Assembly (NCBI GenBank): GCA_035582835.1 | Contig: JAYKAV010002972.1 | Location: forward strand, 144,413 to 208,412 | DNA length: 64,000 nucleotides | Direction of reading: 5' to 3' | DNA from: Phoebastria nigripes | Taxonomy: Eukaryota > Chordata > Aves > Procellariiformes > Diomedeidae | Part shown: positions 49,565-62,166 of the stretch, piece by piece | Position numbering within the stretch: the first letter of the stretch is position 1 | Layout of the letters: every line of letters begins with the position of its first letter | Made by a program: the position numbers and the translations under genes | Notes under the pieces: generated by a model | Database searches by the model: none | What the model saw: only the letters and a program-made list of their open reading frames with translations | Told to the model about the DNA's origin: nothing

Positions 49565-50343
49565 GTTCAACAGATTGTAAATTAGCTGGGTACCTGTACT
49601 GTGTAAGAACCCTACAGCTCGTAGTATGAGTATCAACTTTCTTTAAATTTTTTCATACTAGGAGTTTAAAGTCTACTTGTATTTGTGTACTGTAGCAGTA
49701 TGATTGTGATTAAATCCATCCAAAGCTGTATCTTGATGCAGCTGCATCTTTAGAAATCTTTAATATTTTTAAGCTAGTTACATTCTATAAATGTATTTGT
49801 CCAACCAGTCAACAGGTCCATTAAGTTAGAATGACTTGTATAGGATACTGCTGTTGCTTTTGTGTAAAGAAAATTAAGATAAATGACAGTTTTTGAAGAT
49901 TGTTGTTGTTCTTTAATTAAATAGTAGAAAGTGAGAAGAGTTAAAAATCAGGTTTTAGATAATGCCTGAAGTTTCTTGCAAAACTAACAATAAGCCCTGT
50001 GGTTATCTGGGAAGAATGTATCTTTACATCAGAGGAGCGGCCTAGCCTATCCTTTAGGGTGCAAGGGTTTATCTTTTTTTACTCAACCTAGCTATTAAGT
50101 AGTTGTGAGGAACAAAACTGTTTTCTTTTGGGAAAGTAGGTGGCATTAATTTGCATCCCCAGAAAAACGGTTATATTTCTAGATGACTGCAAAACACAAG
50201 AAACTGTATAAAGTTGCTTAAATAAAGATAAATCTAAAGATGCCTTAAAAATGAATTTGAAAACACTTTTTTCCTACAAAAAATGGAGAATAAGCTGAAA
50301 TATAAAGGAGAAAATTTACCACTTCTTTTCCCTCTCATTTTAG

Positions 50344-50528
50344 GGTACAGTCAATGGTGTGCTGCTAGTGACTCCAAATAATATAATGTTTGATCCTCAT
50401 AAAATGGATCCTCTGGTCCAAGAGAACGGCTGTGAAGAGTATGGCATCATGTGTCCAATGGAAGAAGTGATGTCAGCTGCTCTGTATAAGGAAATTGTGG
50501 ACAGCAAAATTAAGGATTCATTAACCAT
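50344..50528 (+). CDS. OXR1: OXR1 coding exon 6, GRAM/PH-like module
   Basis: Sixty-one codons plus two bases (residues 205-265, codon 266 split). It encodes GTVNGVLLVTPNNIMFDPHK, then MDPLVQENGCEEYGIMCPME and EVMSAALYKEIVDSKIKDSLT. The V-G-V-L-x-V-T-P-N-N-I-M-F-D-P pattern is diagnostic of the OXR1/NCOA7 family and forms the core of its GRAM/PH-like module, a fold often linked to lipid or protein contacts; no ligand can be read from the sequence. The acceptor is ttttag and the donor is cat|gtaaga. The split codon at|a gives Ile and leads to IDVEQL in exon 7, as in human OXR1. ALYKEI rather than NCOA7-type residues helps to assign OXR1 over its paralogue. Confidence 0.97.
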
Positions 50529-53500
50529 GTAAGATAGAACAGTATTTATAAAGCTTTGAGTAAACATGAACTCTAGCCATATTGCTGACCATAAAAACTA
50601 GCAAAACCACATTTTTTTTCTGTTGTTTTCCTTTTTTAAGAAGAACATCAAAGATTGGCTTGGAAAGACCCTTGAGAAAGCTTGCTTTACCTTAAGTTCT
50701 CACATTCTGTATACTATATAGAATAAATCCTCTTCTATATATATGGATTCTAATTTCCTCCAATAGTCTCTTATAAAAATCAGTGTATAGCAAGAGGTAC
50801 CGCACCACTTCCTCTGCCCCTTCCCCACTATGAAAACAGTAACAGATGCATTTGATTCTTCGGTAATTTAAAAACTGATGTACAGAACAGAAAAGTCCAA
50901 CTTAAACAGCTTTAGGTGCAAATCTTTATTGTTTACCGTTTTCTACTTGCTTCTCAAGCTAGCTTCACATACCCTCTTGTTGCTCTGATAAATGATTGTA
51001 AGACTAATTTTCTGAGGCTTGTGTATATTTTTATGGCATTAGGAGTATATTTTTTCCCTATTTGGCGAGGTTGGAACTGCATATTCGCCTTTAGGTGTGG
51101 CCTTGTTTGGGGTGAACAGTGAATTTGGATCAGTGAGCTTTAATTTCTGGTGTTTAGCATTTAAAACTGACTTTAAACAGCATTATGAAAAATCTTTGTT
51201 CCATTCTGTCTGTTGCCTAATTTTTATACTGTGCTCAGAAATAGGATGAATTCTAACATTAAAACCAAAAAGCATTTAAAAAATAAAAAAAAAATCATGC
51301 CACCTTTACCTATCACAGCCCATAAAGCACAAGCATTTGCAGACTACCTTGACCGTCTAACTGCAGGGAAGTGGACTCCTTTAACCAAGGTAGAGTTGTC
51401 TATATGTATGAGAGAGTAAAGCTGTTTCCCTGATGTGTAACTCTAAAAAATGCAACCATTTTAAGTAAGGTGTAAAGATACTCAGTAACTCTGAAAAATG
51501 CCCTTTTACAGTTCTTACAGGTAGTATGCTAAGCACATCTTTCTTGATAATCTTACATATCTGGACACCCAGAAGAAATAACTTGTCTTGTACCATTTTT
51601 AAGTTCAGTTTCAGCAGAGACCTGGTAGTAAACTGGTCTCTTGGCATGGTCTTGTTTGCTGCCTGAAGTCATGTGTTTCTTGAAAGAGCAACTAATGCAT
51701 GTATTACTATAGTAGTACTTCTGGGGCTTTTGATGTAGAGTGGTGATGCCTTCAGCATGATTGCTTTCTGGAAGTTTATGTTCCAGATTGAGTTTTTAAA
51801 AGTTGCTCGTCATTCCTACTTCAGTTGATGTATAGAGCAAGTAATTAAGTTATGAAAATTAGGCGACTCTTTTTAATCTACCTGTTTGAATTGTAATATT
51901 GCAGTTGCAAAACAAGTCATCTTCCTAGCATGTTTAGTTTCTCAATAACTCAATGTTGACTTACAAATTTACCTTCCATGCCCTGTTGATTTTTGTGCTC
52001 TTGTAGCACATGCATTTTCTGTTTTGTTTATAATATAAATGCATATGGAATGAAAACATGTCTGATAATGAAAAGTCACACTCTGCATTCAGAGCCCTGT
52101 ATGTCCAATCTGATTTATCTTTCTTGTCAACTTTATTAAATGGAACACTAACTTCTAGCGTTTCCTTCAGTCCCAGCACTTTTATGCCTTAACCTCATCA
52201 AAATTTGAGGTATGTTTGTAAATTTTCAAGAAAATAAAATTCAAATTTCTTAAGTCTGTAGCCAGAACTCCCAACGGCTACAGCTAGATCTGACAAAACC
52301 TGTGTGTGTCCAGGTATTCGAGACTTAAATCATGTTTTCCCACTATTTGTTTTTTTCTAAATATTCCACTGTTATAATTAACCCTCTTTTCCTCTCCCAG
52401 TTTTGCCAACTGTCAAACCTGTTTAAACTTGGAAAAACAATCTGAATACTGAAAAAAAGATTACTGATATAATGGAAACTGATCAAACGCGATGCATTTG
52501 TTGGTTCTTAAAACTGCAATTTCATGTTGTATGGTTTCTATATATAAGCCACAATCTATGCTGAAACTGGAAAAAAAAAATCTGAAAACATACAGATGTT
52601 TTGCAGATTTCATGAACCTTAGGTTGTGCTTGTCCAAGAGCACCTATTACCAGCATAATCCTGAAAAACTAAGGAAACGGCCCAGTCTAATAGGTGATAA
52701 ATCCTAAACTCTAATCCACATACTTTGTAAGCAAAATTACTACATCAGCACAAGCTTAATATCAGCTTCATGTTAACACNTGGGTAAGAGAGTGCATATG
52801 CTTTGCAAACATCCTGAATTTTAGCGATGTCTCAGTAATGTCAGGAATATGACCTAACTGAATAAAAGGTTTTGTAGAAATGTGGAGTGGATTTATCCTT
52901 CTTCAAGATGAGAGATTAAGGTACAAGCTTCTTAAAAGCATTTGATACTAGGTAATGGAAGATGTAATGTGCTTGTGGTAGCAATGGAGTTGGCATTGAG
53001 AACTCTAGTCAAAAGTATGTTTAAACATGAGAATTTTTTTATGAAGGCTGTGTACTGCTCAGTTTTTTTGACAACAGTGGAAAAGCTTGAGTCCGGTAGA
53101 TACAGCTGAGCATGTTCACAGTCCCCTTGTAGTCCTCCTCTTCTAAAACTCATAGAATTTCTGGTGAGCTTATTTTGAAAGGCAGGTTTGAATAAGATTA
53201 TTTCCTTTGGGGAATATAAGTTCTTTTTATGCTTGCTTTTTTCTTACACTGTTTATCAACATTTCATGTCTACTCTTTAAATTGTACAGTTGTACCAAGT
53301 AGTTTGGGATTTATTTTGCCTAACAGTGGTATCCTCAAAGTTAGGTGCCTACCTGGTGAAGACACTAATCACTGTTAGGTATTTCCCATGGGCAGAATGG
53401 TAAGATCTACCTTGATGGTTCCTGTTGTTCTGCATTGACTAGCTTAGATAGTTAAGGTTAGACCAGATGGTTTCTGCCATTCATTTCGTACCAGAGAGCT

Positions 53501-53986
53501 AGGTGTCAACTTCATAATAGAATGGGACAGATCTATACAATTGTCTACCAAAGAGGCCAGTACAAAGCTTAAAAGATTGTGGAAGATTTCTACCTTTAGA
53601 GATTATGGTTGTGTGTAGCCTTTTGTTGTTTTTCCCCTGTTTTTTATTTTATTTTCACACTTTAAGCATCTCAAACAATCTTGTTGGTTTCATAGGAGAG
53701 CTTCTCCTTGCGAAAGTAATGTCATGAAGTTGGGAAGTCCTATCTATGTCATGCTGGCAAAAGGTCTGCCATAAGCTTACCATTACAAGAAAATATTTTA
53801 TGCTTGTTTCTTATTACTGATGCTCTGGATTAAGGTTTTTTTTTAGTGTTTTTTTTGGTTTTTTGGTTTTTGTTTCTTTTTTTTAAGAGCACCTTTAAAT
53901 TTCTTCAACATTAAACAAAACTTAGTAAAGAAAAGAGCTTGATGTAAAAGGCACCTGCTATAACAACATTCTTATTTGCTCAACAG
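50529..53986 (+). other. OXR1: OXR1 intron 6
   Basis: Phase-2 intron of 3,458 bases, donor gtaaga, acceptor caacag. No exon, RNA gene or clearly recognisable mobile element was seen. A region near 53340-53480 has a vague CR1-like flavour but too little to call. Confidence 0.85.
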
Positions 53987-54777
53987 AGATGTAGAACAGC
54001 TGTCTGTAAGGGAACTTTACCATTCCAAGAAAGCTGCAAAGAGCAATACAGATGAAATGGATTCCAGGATTCGGGATACAGGCAATGACAGTGCTAGTAC
54101 TGCCCCAAGGAGCACAGAGGAGTCTCTTTCAGAAGATGTTTTCACAGAATCAGAACTCTCTCCAATACGTGAGGAACTTGTTTCCTCAGATGAGCTTCGA
54201 CAAGACAAATCATCTGGAGCGTCATCAGAATCTGTCGAAACAATAAACCAGACTAGTGCTGAATGTTTAATCATTTCAGAGTCAAACGAAGCTGCTAGTG
54301 ACTTAAAACCCAGTGCCGAAATGGTTGTAAATGTTAAACAGTTTGGTACCCACAGCTTAGGTTCAGAAAGTGCTGAAATGTCTATAAAGGGGGGACAAGA
54401 ACCTAGTGAAAATATTGCAGATGTCCTCCAGCAGTCTTTGCAAGGATCACATGGTAGTGAAGAGCATGACAAAGAGGCAGAAGTGGGCAACGATCAAGAT
54501 TCCTCACTAGGAAAAGAACCAAAAGGAGAGAGTAAGATGGGAGAGGAATATCCACGTTTTGAAGATACCACAGACTCTCAAAAGAAGGAGACAACTAGCA
54601 AAGGAAAAGTAGTGAGAGAGCAAACTCAAGACTCCGAGACAGAAGTTGAGGAACTCCGCAAACTCTGGAAGACCCACACTATGCAACAAACCAAACAACA
54701 AATAGAAAACATGCAACAGGATTCACAAAAAGAAATCAGTCAGAAAACTGTGACTACAGGAGATGGACAATTAGAAG
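53987..54777 (+). CDS. OXR1: OXR1 coding exon 7, long acidic linker
   Basis: 791 bases, residues 266-529 plus one base of codon 530. It begins IDVEQLSVREL. A highly conserved acidic serine-rich block follows: DSRIRDTGNDSASTAPRSTE, ESLSEDVFTESELSPIREEL, VSSDELRQDKSSGASSESV. A lineage-variable middle (about residues 345-490) is rich in Ser, Glu, Gly and Lys with no predicted fold. The end, DSETEVEELRKLWKTHTMQQ then TKQQIENMQQ, is again conserved and helix-prone, probably coiled. The exon is unusually long and carries many casein-kinase-2-like and SP sites. The acceptor is cag at 53984-53986; the nearer AG at 53988 would break frame. The donor is gaag|gtgagt. The 157-codon minus-strand frame here is a shadow. 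Confidence 0.97.
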
Positions 54778-56099
54778 GTGAGTCAGTATTTATGGATATA
54801 GTGTTAGCCTTCAGGTTTACAATGTATCTCCCTCCAGCTGATCAGATTTTCGTTGTTTTTCATTCTGTAGAACACATCTCCCCATATATTGCTTATATTT
54901 CTCATTGGCTTGAAGATATACCTAAGTTATACCTTTATATAAACCAGTGGGGAAAATACTGCTCAGGAAACTGAAAACGTGGATATCTCTGTTACTGTCA
55001 TTTTTACTCATTGAAATTACACTTATGATCATATTAAAACACAGTATCTTTGTAGGGGAGATTTAAATGAGCCTGTAAAATTAGATCCATGATGCATTGG
55101 TCACTGTGAGCTTAAAATTAAAAATGTTCTTTAGCAATCAGCTAGCTGTCACTTAAATTTTGATCCCAGTGTATATGTGTCTGAATTTCAGAGAATGAAT
55201 TTAATCTTATTTATACCATGTCTACTTTGTGGTTAAGGTTTATGATGTGAGCAACAAACACTGGAGTCTTAACACTGATACTTTCAGAACTTTGTTTCAC
55301 TTGCATCTTGTCATGCTTTCATGCTGACTAGAACAAGGTTAAGCATACAAAAAGCATTTCTCAGGATAAATAAGAGCTAGATGGTAAGAAACTAATGCTA
55401 TGAATATGGGGAACAACTAGGTTTGTTTCTTGAGTACCTTCACTCCTCTGCAAAGATCAAGCCCTAGGATTATTAGTTGGAAGTTATCTTGAAAGTCTGT
55501 TGAAGTTACTCAATTCATATAAAAAATGCTGTGTCTTTAAGTAACTTAAAGGATGTTTCTGTATGTATTTGATTTTGCCTTTTAAAAAATTCATAGGTCA
55601 CTTTCTGATGCCTTACCATCTTACTAATGGAGATAAACTAGTTGTTTTAATTGTGCAATATTTTAGGGGCTAGAAAGAAAACATAACTATAATGCCTGTC
55701 ACAAACGAATAGATTATATGTGAAGTGCATTTGAAGGTCAAATTGTTTATGTTAATTATTAAAAGTTGAGATTGTATTGAATAGAGAGGTAAATTCTTTG
55801 GTTGATAGAAATTAATCTTACACTTCAGAATCTGATATGATAGTTCTGTTTGGTTTGTTTGGTGGTTTGTTTTTTTTTTTTTTCTCTCCTGTTAAGGAAG
55901 TAACTGAATTTTGAAATTTGAAGCAGATTAATAGTTGCATCATTCTGTGATAAGTTTGGCTTTTATGCCTTAAATATTAGAGGAAATCCTCTGACAAAAA
56001 TGTCAGCTAGCAGTAGTTGCTGGTTGTAAATTTTAAAAAAAGCAAACACCAATTCTTTGCCACAATTGCTGCTTTTCTTACAGTTGAGGTTTTGTTTTT

Positions 56100-56163
<64 letters not shown>

Positions 56164-58832
56164 TATTAGATGCCTTATTTTTTTCAGTTTTCTAAAAGAT
56201 TGTATCATTGAGTGACTCTGCAGGTTTTTAATGCATGATGTGATCTGTACAGTCACAGGGTATGTATATATATAATCAAAAAAGTGTCTGCATACAGTCA
56301 GACAGAGGAGTGCTGGCTAGAAACCTTCTGCACATGGTGTAACAGCCTCACTGAAGGTTGTGGGGGTAAAATAGAAAAAAAATTTTTAAAAAAAAAAAAA
56401 GAGCACAGGTTTACTTTTTGGAGACTTGTACCAATGACTTCAGTCCAACTTCAGTTGGAGTTATTGTATGTTTCTTATTCTTGCATGTTGTATTAGCAGA
56501 ATGCAAATAAAACAGTAAATTATGAATTAATATTTCTCAATCTACATAGATTTGGTAAAGCTTCTACTGGCTTTGTCTACAGGCAAGTTTAAATAGAGCC
56601 AAGGTAAAAGCATAGATCTAGTGCTTAGCTCTTGAAGGTCATCAAAGACTAAATATGACAGGTCTATTAACAGTGGGTCACTAAAAACACTAGGAAATTA
56701 AAAAATTGAAACACTGTAAACACTTTGTAATATACTGTCTATCGGACTAAAACTCTGAAGTAGTTATAGTATGAGTTTTGTATTATTAAGTTACCTAGGT
56801 AGTCTTTTTATTTCCTGCATGTAGCGAGGACTTAATTGAATTTCTTCTCTGTTGTGGGAGTTTTGAGCATCTAGGTTTTTGGGAACTACCATTTCTTGAT
56901 CTTTGCAGAGGTCAAATGTTTCTGAGTTTGGAATTAATGATCTAGTTGTTCTGAATGTTAAACAGGTGATGCAATGCAAGTTGATAACTATGAGTAGACT
57001 AGAATAGCTAAAAAGGTCTCCCTTGGAATTTTTGTTTAGTACCCAGGACTCTCTTATATTCTCTTCTATTTTTACAGACACTTATGTTAACCACTGGACT
57101 GAAATAAAAGCTAGATGTAGTTGATACTTTGGAGAAATTGTAGTGGTCTATAGTTTTGTGTGTATAAACAAGCTGAAATCTTATTAAAGATAACATGTCT
57201 GTTTGCTGCATAGTTAGCAGGATATTGGCAGAGATTGAAAGGGGAAAAAAGAAGCCTGAGACACAATAGCCATTACTAAACCCTTTTTTTCTGATGAATT
57301 CTGTGTCAAATACACAGAAATATATTGGGAGAACACACCAAAAAAGAGCATCTTAAATAGTCCTTTTGAGATTTGGGGGCAGGGCTAAATTGCGTGTTTT
57401 CATTCTCTCTGCTAGCTGGAACTATAATCTCACTCGTCTTTCTTTTTTAAGGTATGGTACAAATCCCACTTCTCTGAGCTCTAGGTCAGAGAAGTTCTAA
57501 ACTGCTGTATCCGAAGGACCAAAATCCCAAATATCAGATCACTTTAAGAGTGCTTCTCTAACACGGCCACAAAGTTCATGTGCCAGTCCTATGAAACAGT
57601 TTCTTTGTTTATTTTGGGTTCTTTTTGGTTTTGTGTTTTTTTTATCTGACAATTTACCTTTGAGCTTACAGATTTATAAAATATTCCAAATCACACATAT
57701 TATGACTATTCTACCATAGTGTATACTGCAGGTATAATTCTAAAATGTTGTAACTGAAAATTAGGAGGTGCACATTTAAATATTTACTGGGGAGGGAGAG
57801 GGGGGCGGAATCTTTTGTGGAACAATGCCATTCTAAACTTCATGGTGAAATTCTGATTGAGAAAACATACAGTAGAGATGTTTACAGATCAAGAAGGTGA
57901 TGTTTTCTGTGCTTAGTGTATCTGTAGTCTGCATAGACACTGAAGGAGAACTTCAGCTGTAAAGAAAAGATGAGTGTCCTAGAAAATTGGAACATATCTG
58001 TATGTACATGTAACACCAGAGGTAGGATAAATCCTCTGTTGTCAAAGCCGATCATAAGAACTCTTAAATAAATGTTCCTTCCTTGCTTTAAAAAGTCTCT
58101 TGTGGCTGGAGCTCATGTTTTAGGATTTGGGCAATTAATCTAGCAAAGAAACAATTTTGAGAAGGCTTCTTCCTTTACCTTGTGCTGACTTCTCAATCCA
58201 GACCTTGAGGGTAATCATACAATTCTATTAGTTCAATTAAATATACTACTGGAGGAAAAAATCCTGTACCGCAACATCCAGTATACTTCATCCTGAAGTG
58301 GTGTTCATACCTTTGAAGTGTTTGATATAGCTAACAAATTAAAATTCATCTCAATCTTCTATTAGTAGTGCCAGAACTTTTCTTTTTTTAAATGAAAAGT
58401 AACTAATGAACAGCTTTGACATATGTGAATCAAGCCTAAGTACTTAATTAACGCTGTATCTTTTGCATGTATATGGAATACCTTTTTAACAGTGGGAGGG
58501 TTGTCTGATTCAGTGTTGAGGGATATGCATTGAGAATACCTTCTGAAATACTTTCAAGCATGGATGAAAGACTATCATAATGTGATCTGGCGTTGGAAGC
58601 AGAAATGAATGTTAGAATTATTCAAATGTGTTGTACTCTGAAGTTAATTCTGCTGATGCAATTTACGTAACAAAAAAAGGACAGGTAATTATTACTACCT
58701 ATGTTACCTCATCTCCTATTACTTATATATAAATAAGTCCTATATACCTGTATTGCCTAATACAAAATTGGCTAATAGTTTTGTTAAGCTCTTTTGTACA
58801 TTGTGGATAGCTTACTTTTTCTTTACTAATAG
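54778..58832 (+). other. OXR1: OXR1 intron 7
   Basis: Phase-1 intron of 4,055 bases, donor gtgagt (strong), acceptor actaatag. The frame of exon 7 stays open until a stop at 54972-54974. The intron contains a 62-base T run (56101-56162). No mobile element body was recognised. Confidence 0.86.
56101..56162. repeat. 62-base uninterrupted poly-T
   Basis: Sixty-two consecutive T bases, preceded by gttgaggttttgtttttg and followed by gtattagatg. On the minus strand it is a poly-A run, but no retrogene or SINE body ends at it, and CR1 does not use poly-A tails. The true length is hard to sequence and may be wrong. Confidence 0.9.
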
Positions 58833-59001
58833 GTTCTTCTCTTACGAAAGAAAAAAGACGACATCGATCTCACAAGTTTCTGCGTCTCAGGGTTGGAAAA
58901 CCCATGAGAAAAACATTTGTTTCGCAAGCAAGTGCATCAATGCAACAGTATGCACAGAGGGATAAAAAACATGAGTACTGGTTTGCTGTTCCACAAGAGA
59001 G
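58833..59001 (+). CDS. OXR1: OXR1 coding exon 8
   Basis: 169 bases, completing codon 530 and covering residues to 585 with two bases of codon 586. It encodes GSSLTKEKRRHRSHKFLRLR, VGKPMRKTFVSQASASMQQ, YAQRDKKHEYWFAVPQER. The VGKPMRK-F and EYWFAVPxER blocks are among the best conserved parts of OXR1 and NCOA7 before the TLDc domain. The basic run KEKRRHRSHK resembles a nuclear-localisation signal, which is inference. The acceptor is taatag and the donor is gag|ag|gtaaga; the split codon ag|g gives Arg and continues RTDHLY in exon 9. The exon is asymmetric (phase 1 to 2), so skipping it alone would shift frame. Confidence 0.96.
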
Positions 59002-59764
59002 GTAAGAAGGAGGTAGAATGTAAAAATCAACACTTTCCAATAGGTCTTAGAGCTTTTTTTTTTCTGCACCATTCAAAATTTTTCAGTGACTGTGTCTATA
59101 AAGCAACACAAAAAAGGGTCAACAACCGAGGATATTGATGATTGGCTTGTACTTAACGCTGGCATACCTCATTACCATACTGAAGTTTTACTGGTTTACT
59201 TCAGTTACTTGCAGGTTCAGCCAATAGTTTCTCATGGTATTATTGAGGCTTGTGTTTGTAGCAAGTAAATAATGAAAGAAAGATTCAAGTAAGTGGTGTC
59301 TGGTGAAGGAAGTGAGTTCTGCAACAAAGTTTTTATTGTCATTATCTGTGCTTCCCATTATTTGGAAACTTTCTGAAAATTCTGTCTACTACTTAGAGCT
59401 CTGAGTTCAGAAGAGCTAGCTGTGGGGTTCTTTTGTCTTATCTTCATATATGGAACATAAAACTTTTCCAGGAAGCAACTTAAACATCTACCAGAAAAAT
59501 ATCTAAATTTGTTGCAGTGATTCAAAGACGTGAGATGTCCGTGTTCACTCACTGGTAAAGTCTTGAATTCTTAAATGATCTTTACTGCTAGGAAACTGTG
59601 ACTTATTTTCAAGTTGAATGTGATTTTTGGGGGTATTGGAGATTATTATATCCTTGTCAGAAGAGGGGGGGGGAAAGAAACAAACAACAACAAAAAACTA
59701 TCAGCTATCATCTTGTATAAATACCTACACACAATGATCAAGTCACTTTTCCATCTTTTCTTTT

Positions 59765-60232
59765 GAGCTGAATGGCATAGAATGTCCAGTTGGGGCACTG
59801 CAGTTGAGGACAGATATGGATCAATTGGAGAGAGTCCAGAGGAAAGAAGCAAGACTAATTAATGCCTAGAAAGTGTAACATATAAAGAAAATTAGAAGTA
59901 AGTGGGGTTCTTTAATCTAAAGGAGAAAAGGTTGATTACAAACATAAAATCATTTCATACTTAAGTTGGCTGCAACAAGAAAGGCAGTAGTCTTTTTTTC
60001 ATGTCCATTGTGAATGGAGATGTGTAATGGACTGAAATTATATCAAAATATTTGAGTTTTCCAACAGGGAGAATTGAGTCTATGCTAGTGCATCACTAAC
60101 CTGCTTTTAAACATCACCCCTGCTACCCCTAAGTGGTGGAGATTGTGCAATTCCTTGAGACAAATGTCTGTCACACTGATTCTGGTATAGCTAATCATGT
60201 CTGGGCCAGGTGACCTTTTGTGGTTACAGTCA
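59765..60232 (+). mobile_element. Eroded CR1 LINE 3' fragment, sense
   Basis: tgtccagttggggcactgca, then ttggagagagtccagaggaa near 59825, a degenerate ...ttctttaatctaaaggaga near 59908, and gggccaggtgacctttt near 60203 follow the order of the CR1 C-terminal and 3' region. Divergence is high, so ends and identity are less certain than for the other copies. Confidence 0.68.
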
Positions 60233-62021
60233 ACTCAAATTTTCTTGTTCTATTCATACCATATTTAATTTGAAAACAGATAAATGTTTCACGTATGGCA
60301 ATGATGTCTAGGTCAGCTAATTAAAATGATTACTGTCTCTTTGGTTCATTTTCTAATGTAGCAGAGCAAGTACTTATCTTCAGCATAAAGCAGAATTTGT
60401 CACTGATTTCAGAAGAAATAGTTCTTAGTTTACAGTCTGTATCTGATCTCCTTGGAAATTACTCCACCTGTGAAGGGTTTCTCTCTCTAACTGTATGGGG
60501 AATTAGTATTCTGTTCTTTATCCATCCAATGTGTGTCCTATGTTTTTGTACACAAAAAGTCACATGTGGTGGTAGTGGGGTGTTTGTTTTCTTAATTCAG
60601 TGTTAACCTTGCTGAGTGCTATTCCGCATAGGTCAAAATATTTAGTGTCAACCCAGTTGTCTTTGTCACCTAGTGGTAAAAAAGAGAAAAAAGTAGGTAT
60701 CTGACAACCTGCATTGTTTTGGTGTTCTTAATCTCAAATGAGCCAGTCTGGGAAGGAGTGTCTTTGAGTTTCTTAAATGTCAAGTTTTATTTACTTTAAC
60801 TGCTATAATTATACACAATTTCAAGTTCTTAAAAAGTTAAAATCAGGATTTTTTTTTTTTTAATTTTCCTACTTGTAAGACTTTTTAAAATTGATACCTT
60901 GTTCAGTGCATGAGGAGTCTGCAGCTTCTTGTTCTGACTTTGTCATAGAACTTATCTAGCCTTATGCATCTGAAACGTTTTATTCTCTCTTACTGTCAGA
61001 GAAAGATCCACCACCCGCCTTCATCAGTGTTACCCAGGAACCTTAGTTTTAATAAGGGTGACTTTGAATAGCTGACCCTGTTCAGAGACTATTATTACAT
61101 ACCTGTGTGCTGCGTCCTTTTAGACATATAGGCACATGAAAATTATAGCTGCAGTTCTGAGGGACTTTGCTGCTCTGTATCTCTTGCTGTTCTTCCAGTA
61201 TTCAGTTTTGCAAGGATTCAATAAGGAGGAGGGGGGGGAAGTAAGTCCACATACTGTTCTTCATGCTAATCCAGTATGCAGATTCACTGTAGCGAGTATC
61301 TCTGAAGAGAGACATAAGGAATATTCAAACTGGTAACCAGAGCTATAAAGCTCTAGCTCTGAAGTGGTCTTTTCCATGACGAAGAGATACTGGTGGATTC
61401 ATTGCATGTCTTTTTTCTAAATGCTCCATCTGTGCACCTATAGGAAATGCTTAAACAGTATAGACTGACATCAATTAGGATTGTAAATAACTTTCTTCTG
61501 GGAATTTGGGCATTTTGTTCTTCCAAACTGGAGAACCATGCCATTTGTGGCAGATAACTTAAAAGGAGGTAGCTTTGAATCTTGGTATTTACTGCAGTAC
61601 TGCAGTTAGAATAGTCTGTGGTTTATGATCTAGCTATATATAATGCACACATTCAGCCTTATTTCCTCATATCTGTAGTAATTCTCACAGTGTATAATTT
61701 TGGTTACATGTCTTGGGAGTGTTCAGCTCTTCTTCAGAGGTGGGGAAAACAGACGTGCAGACATTTTTGAATTCCAATTTTGATTATGTTTTTATGTAAC
61801 TTTTTAAATAAAAAGAAATATTAGTGTTTTATTTTGGAAGTTATTTCAATTGTAAACAGAGGTTTCCAATAGGACACAAGTGGTTGAAGGACCGTACTTG
61901 TATATGAAAACACAGCTAGTCAATTGCCAACTTGTTTGCAGTTTTGTCTCCACTGTCAGCTTCATATAATTAAAAAGAAAAAAAAATACTAACTAGATTT
62001 TTTCAAATGTCTGTAATATCT

Positions 62022-62062
62022 AGTAAAACATGAAATAGTAAGTAAAAACATGAAATAGTAAG
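62022..62062. repeat. Short tandem duplication
   Basis: Two near-copies of agtaaa(a)acatgaaatagta adjoin each other about 105 bases upstream of exon 9. Confidence 0.88.
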
Positions 62063-62166
62063 TATTTTCATTTTAACCATAAATACTTCATAATTATTAG
62101 ACATGATCCAAAAGATCACAAACTTACCTTATTTTTCTTTTCTATATCATTACTTGACTTCTCTAG

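Larger units (their letters stand above)
42304..50343 (+). other. OXR1: OXR1 intron 5
   Basis: Phase-0 intron of 8,040 bases, donor gtactt, acceptor ttttag. It holds an alternating purine-pyrimidine tract (42414-42442), a short CR1 3' end (48425-48484) and a 21-base A run (49544-49564). Open frames such as 42883-43152 and 44341-44673 show no recognisable domain. The rest is unrecognised. Confidence 0.85.
59002..62166 (+). other. OXR1: OXR1 intron 8
   Basis: Phase-2 intron of 3,165 bases, donor gtaaga, acceptor ctctag. It carries an eroded sense CR1 fragment (59765-60232) and a short tandem duplication near 62022-62062. The remainder is unrecognised. Confidence 0.86.

Noticed and set aside
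53280..53560. Possible degenerate CR1 in intron 6
   Set aside because: A few words resemble CR1 3' ends, but the order and length are not enough for a call.
54017..54490. 157-codon minus-strand frame inside exon 7
   Set aside because: It is the antisense shadow of a strongly conserved OXR1 exon and resembles no protein I know.
55963..56256. Minus-strand frame with a long poly-lysine run
   Set aside because: It is only the translation of the 62-base poly-T tract.
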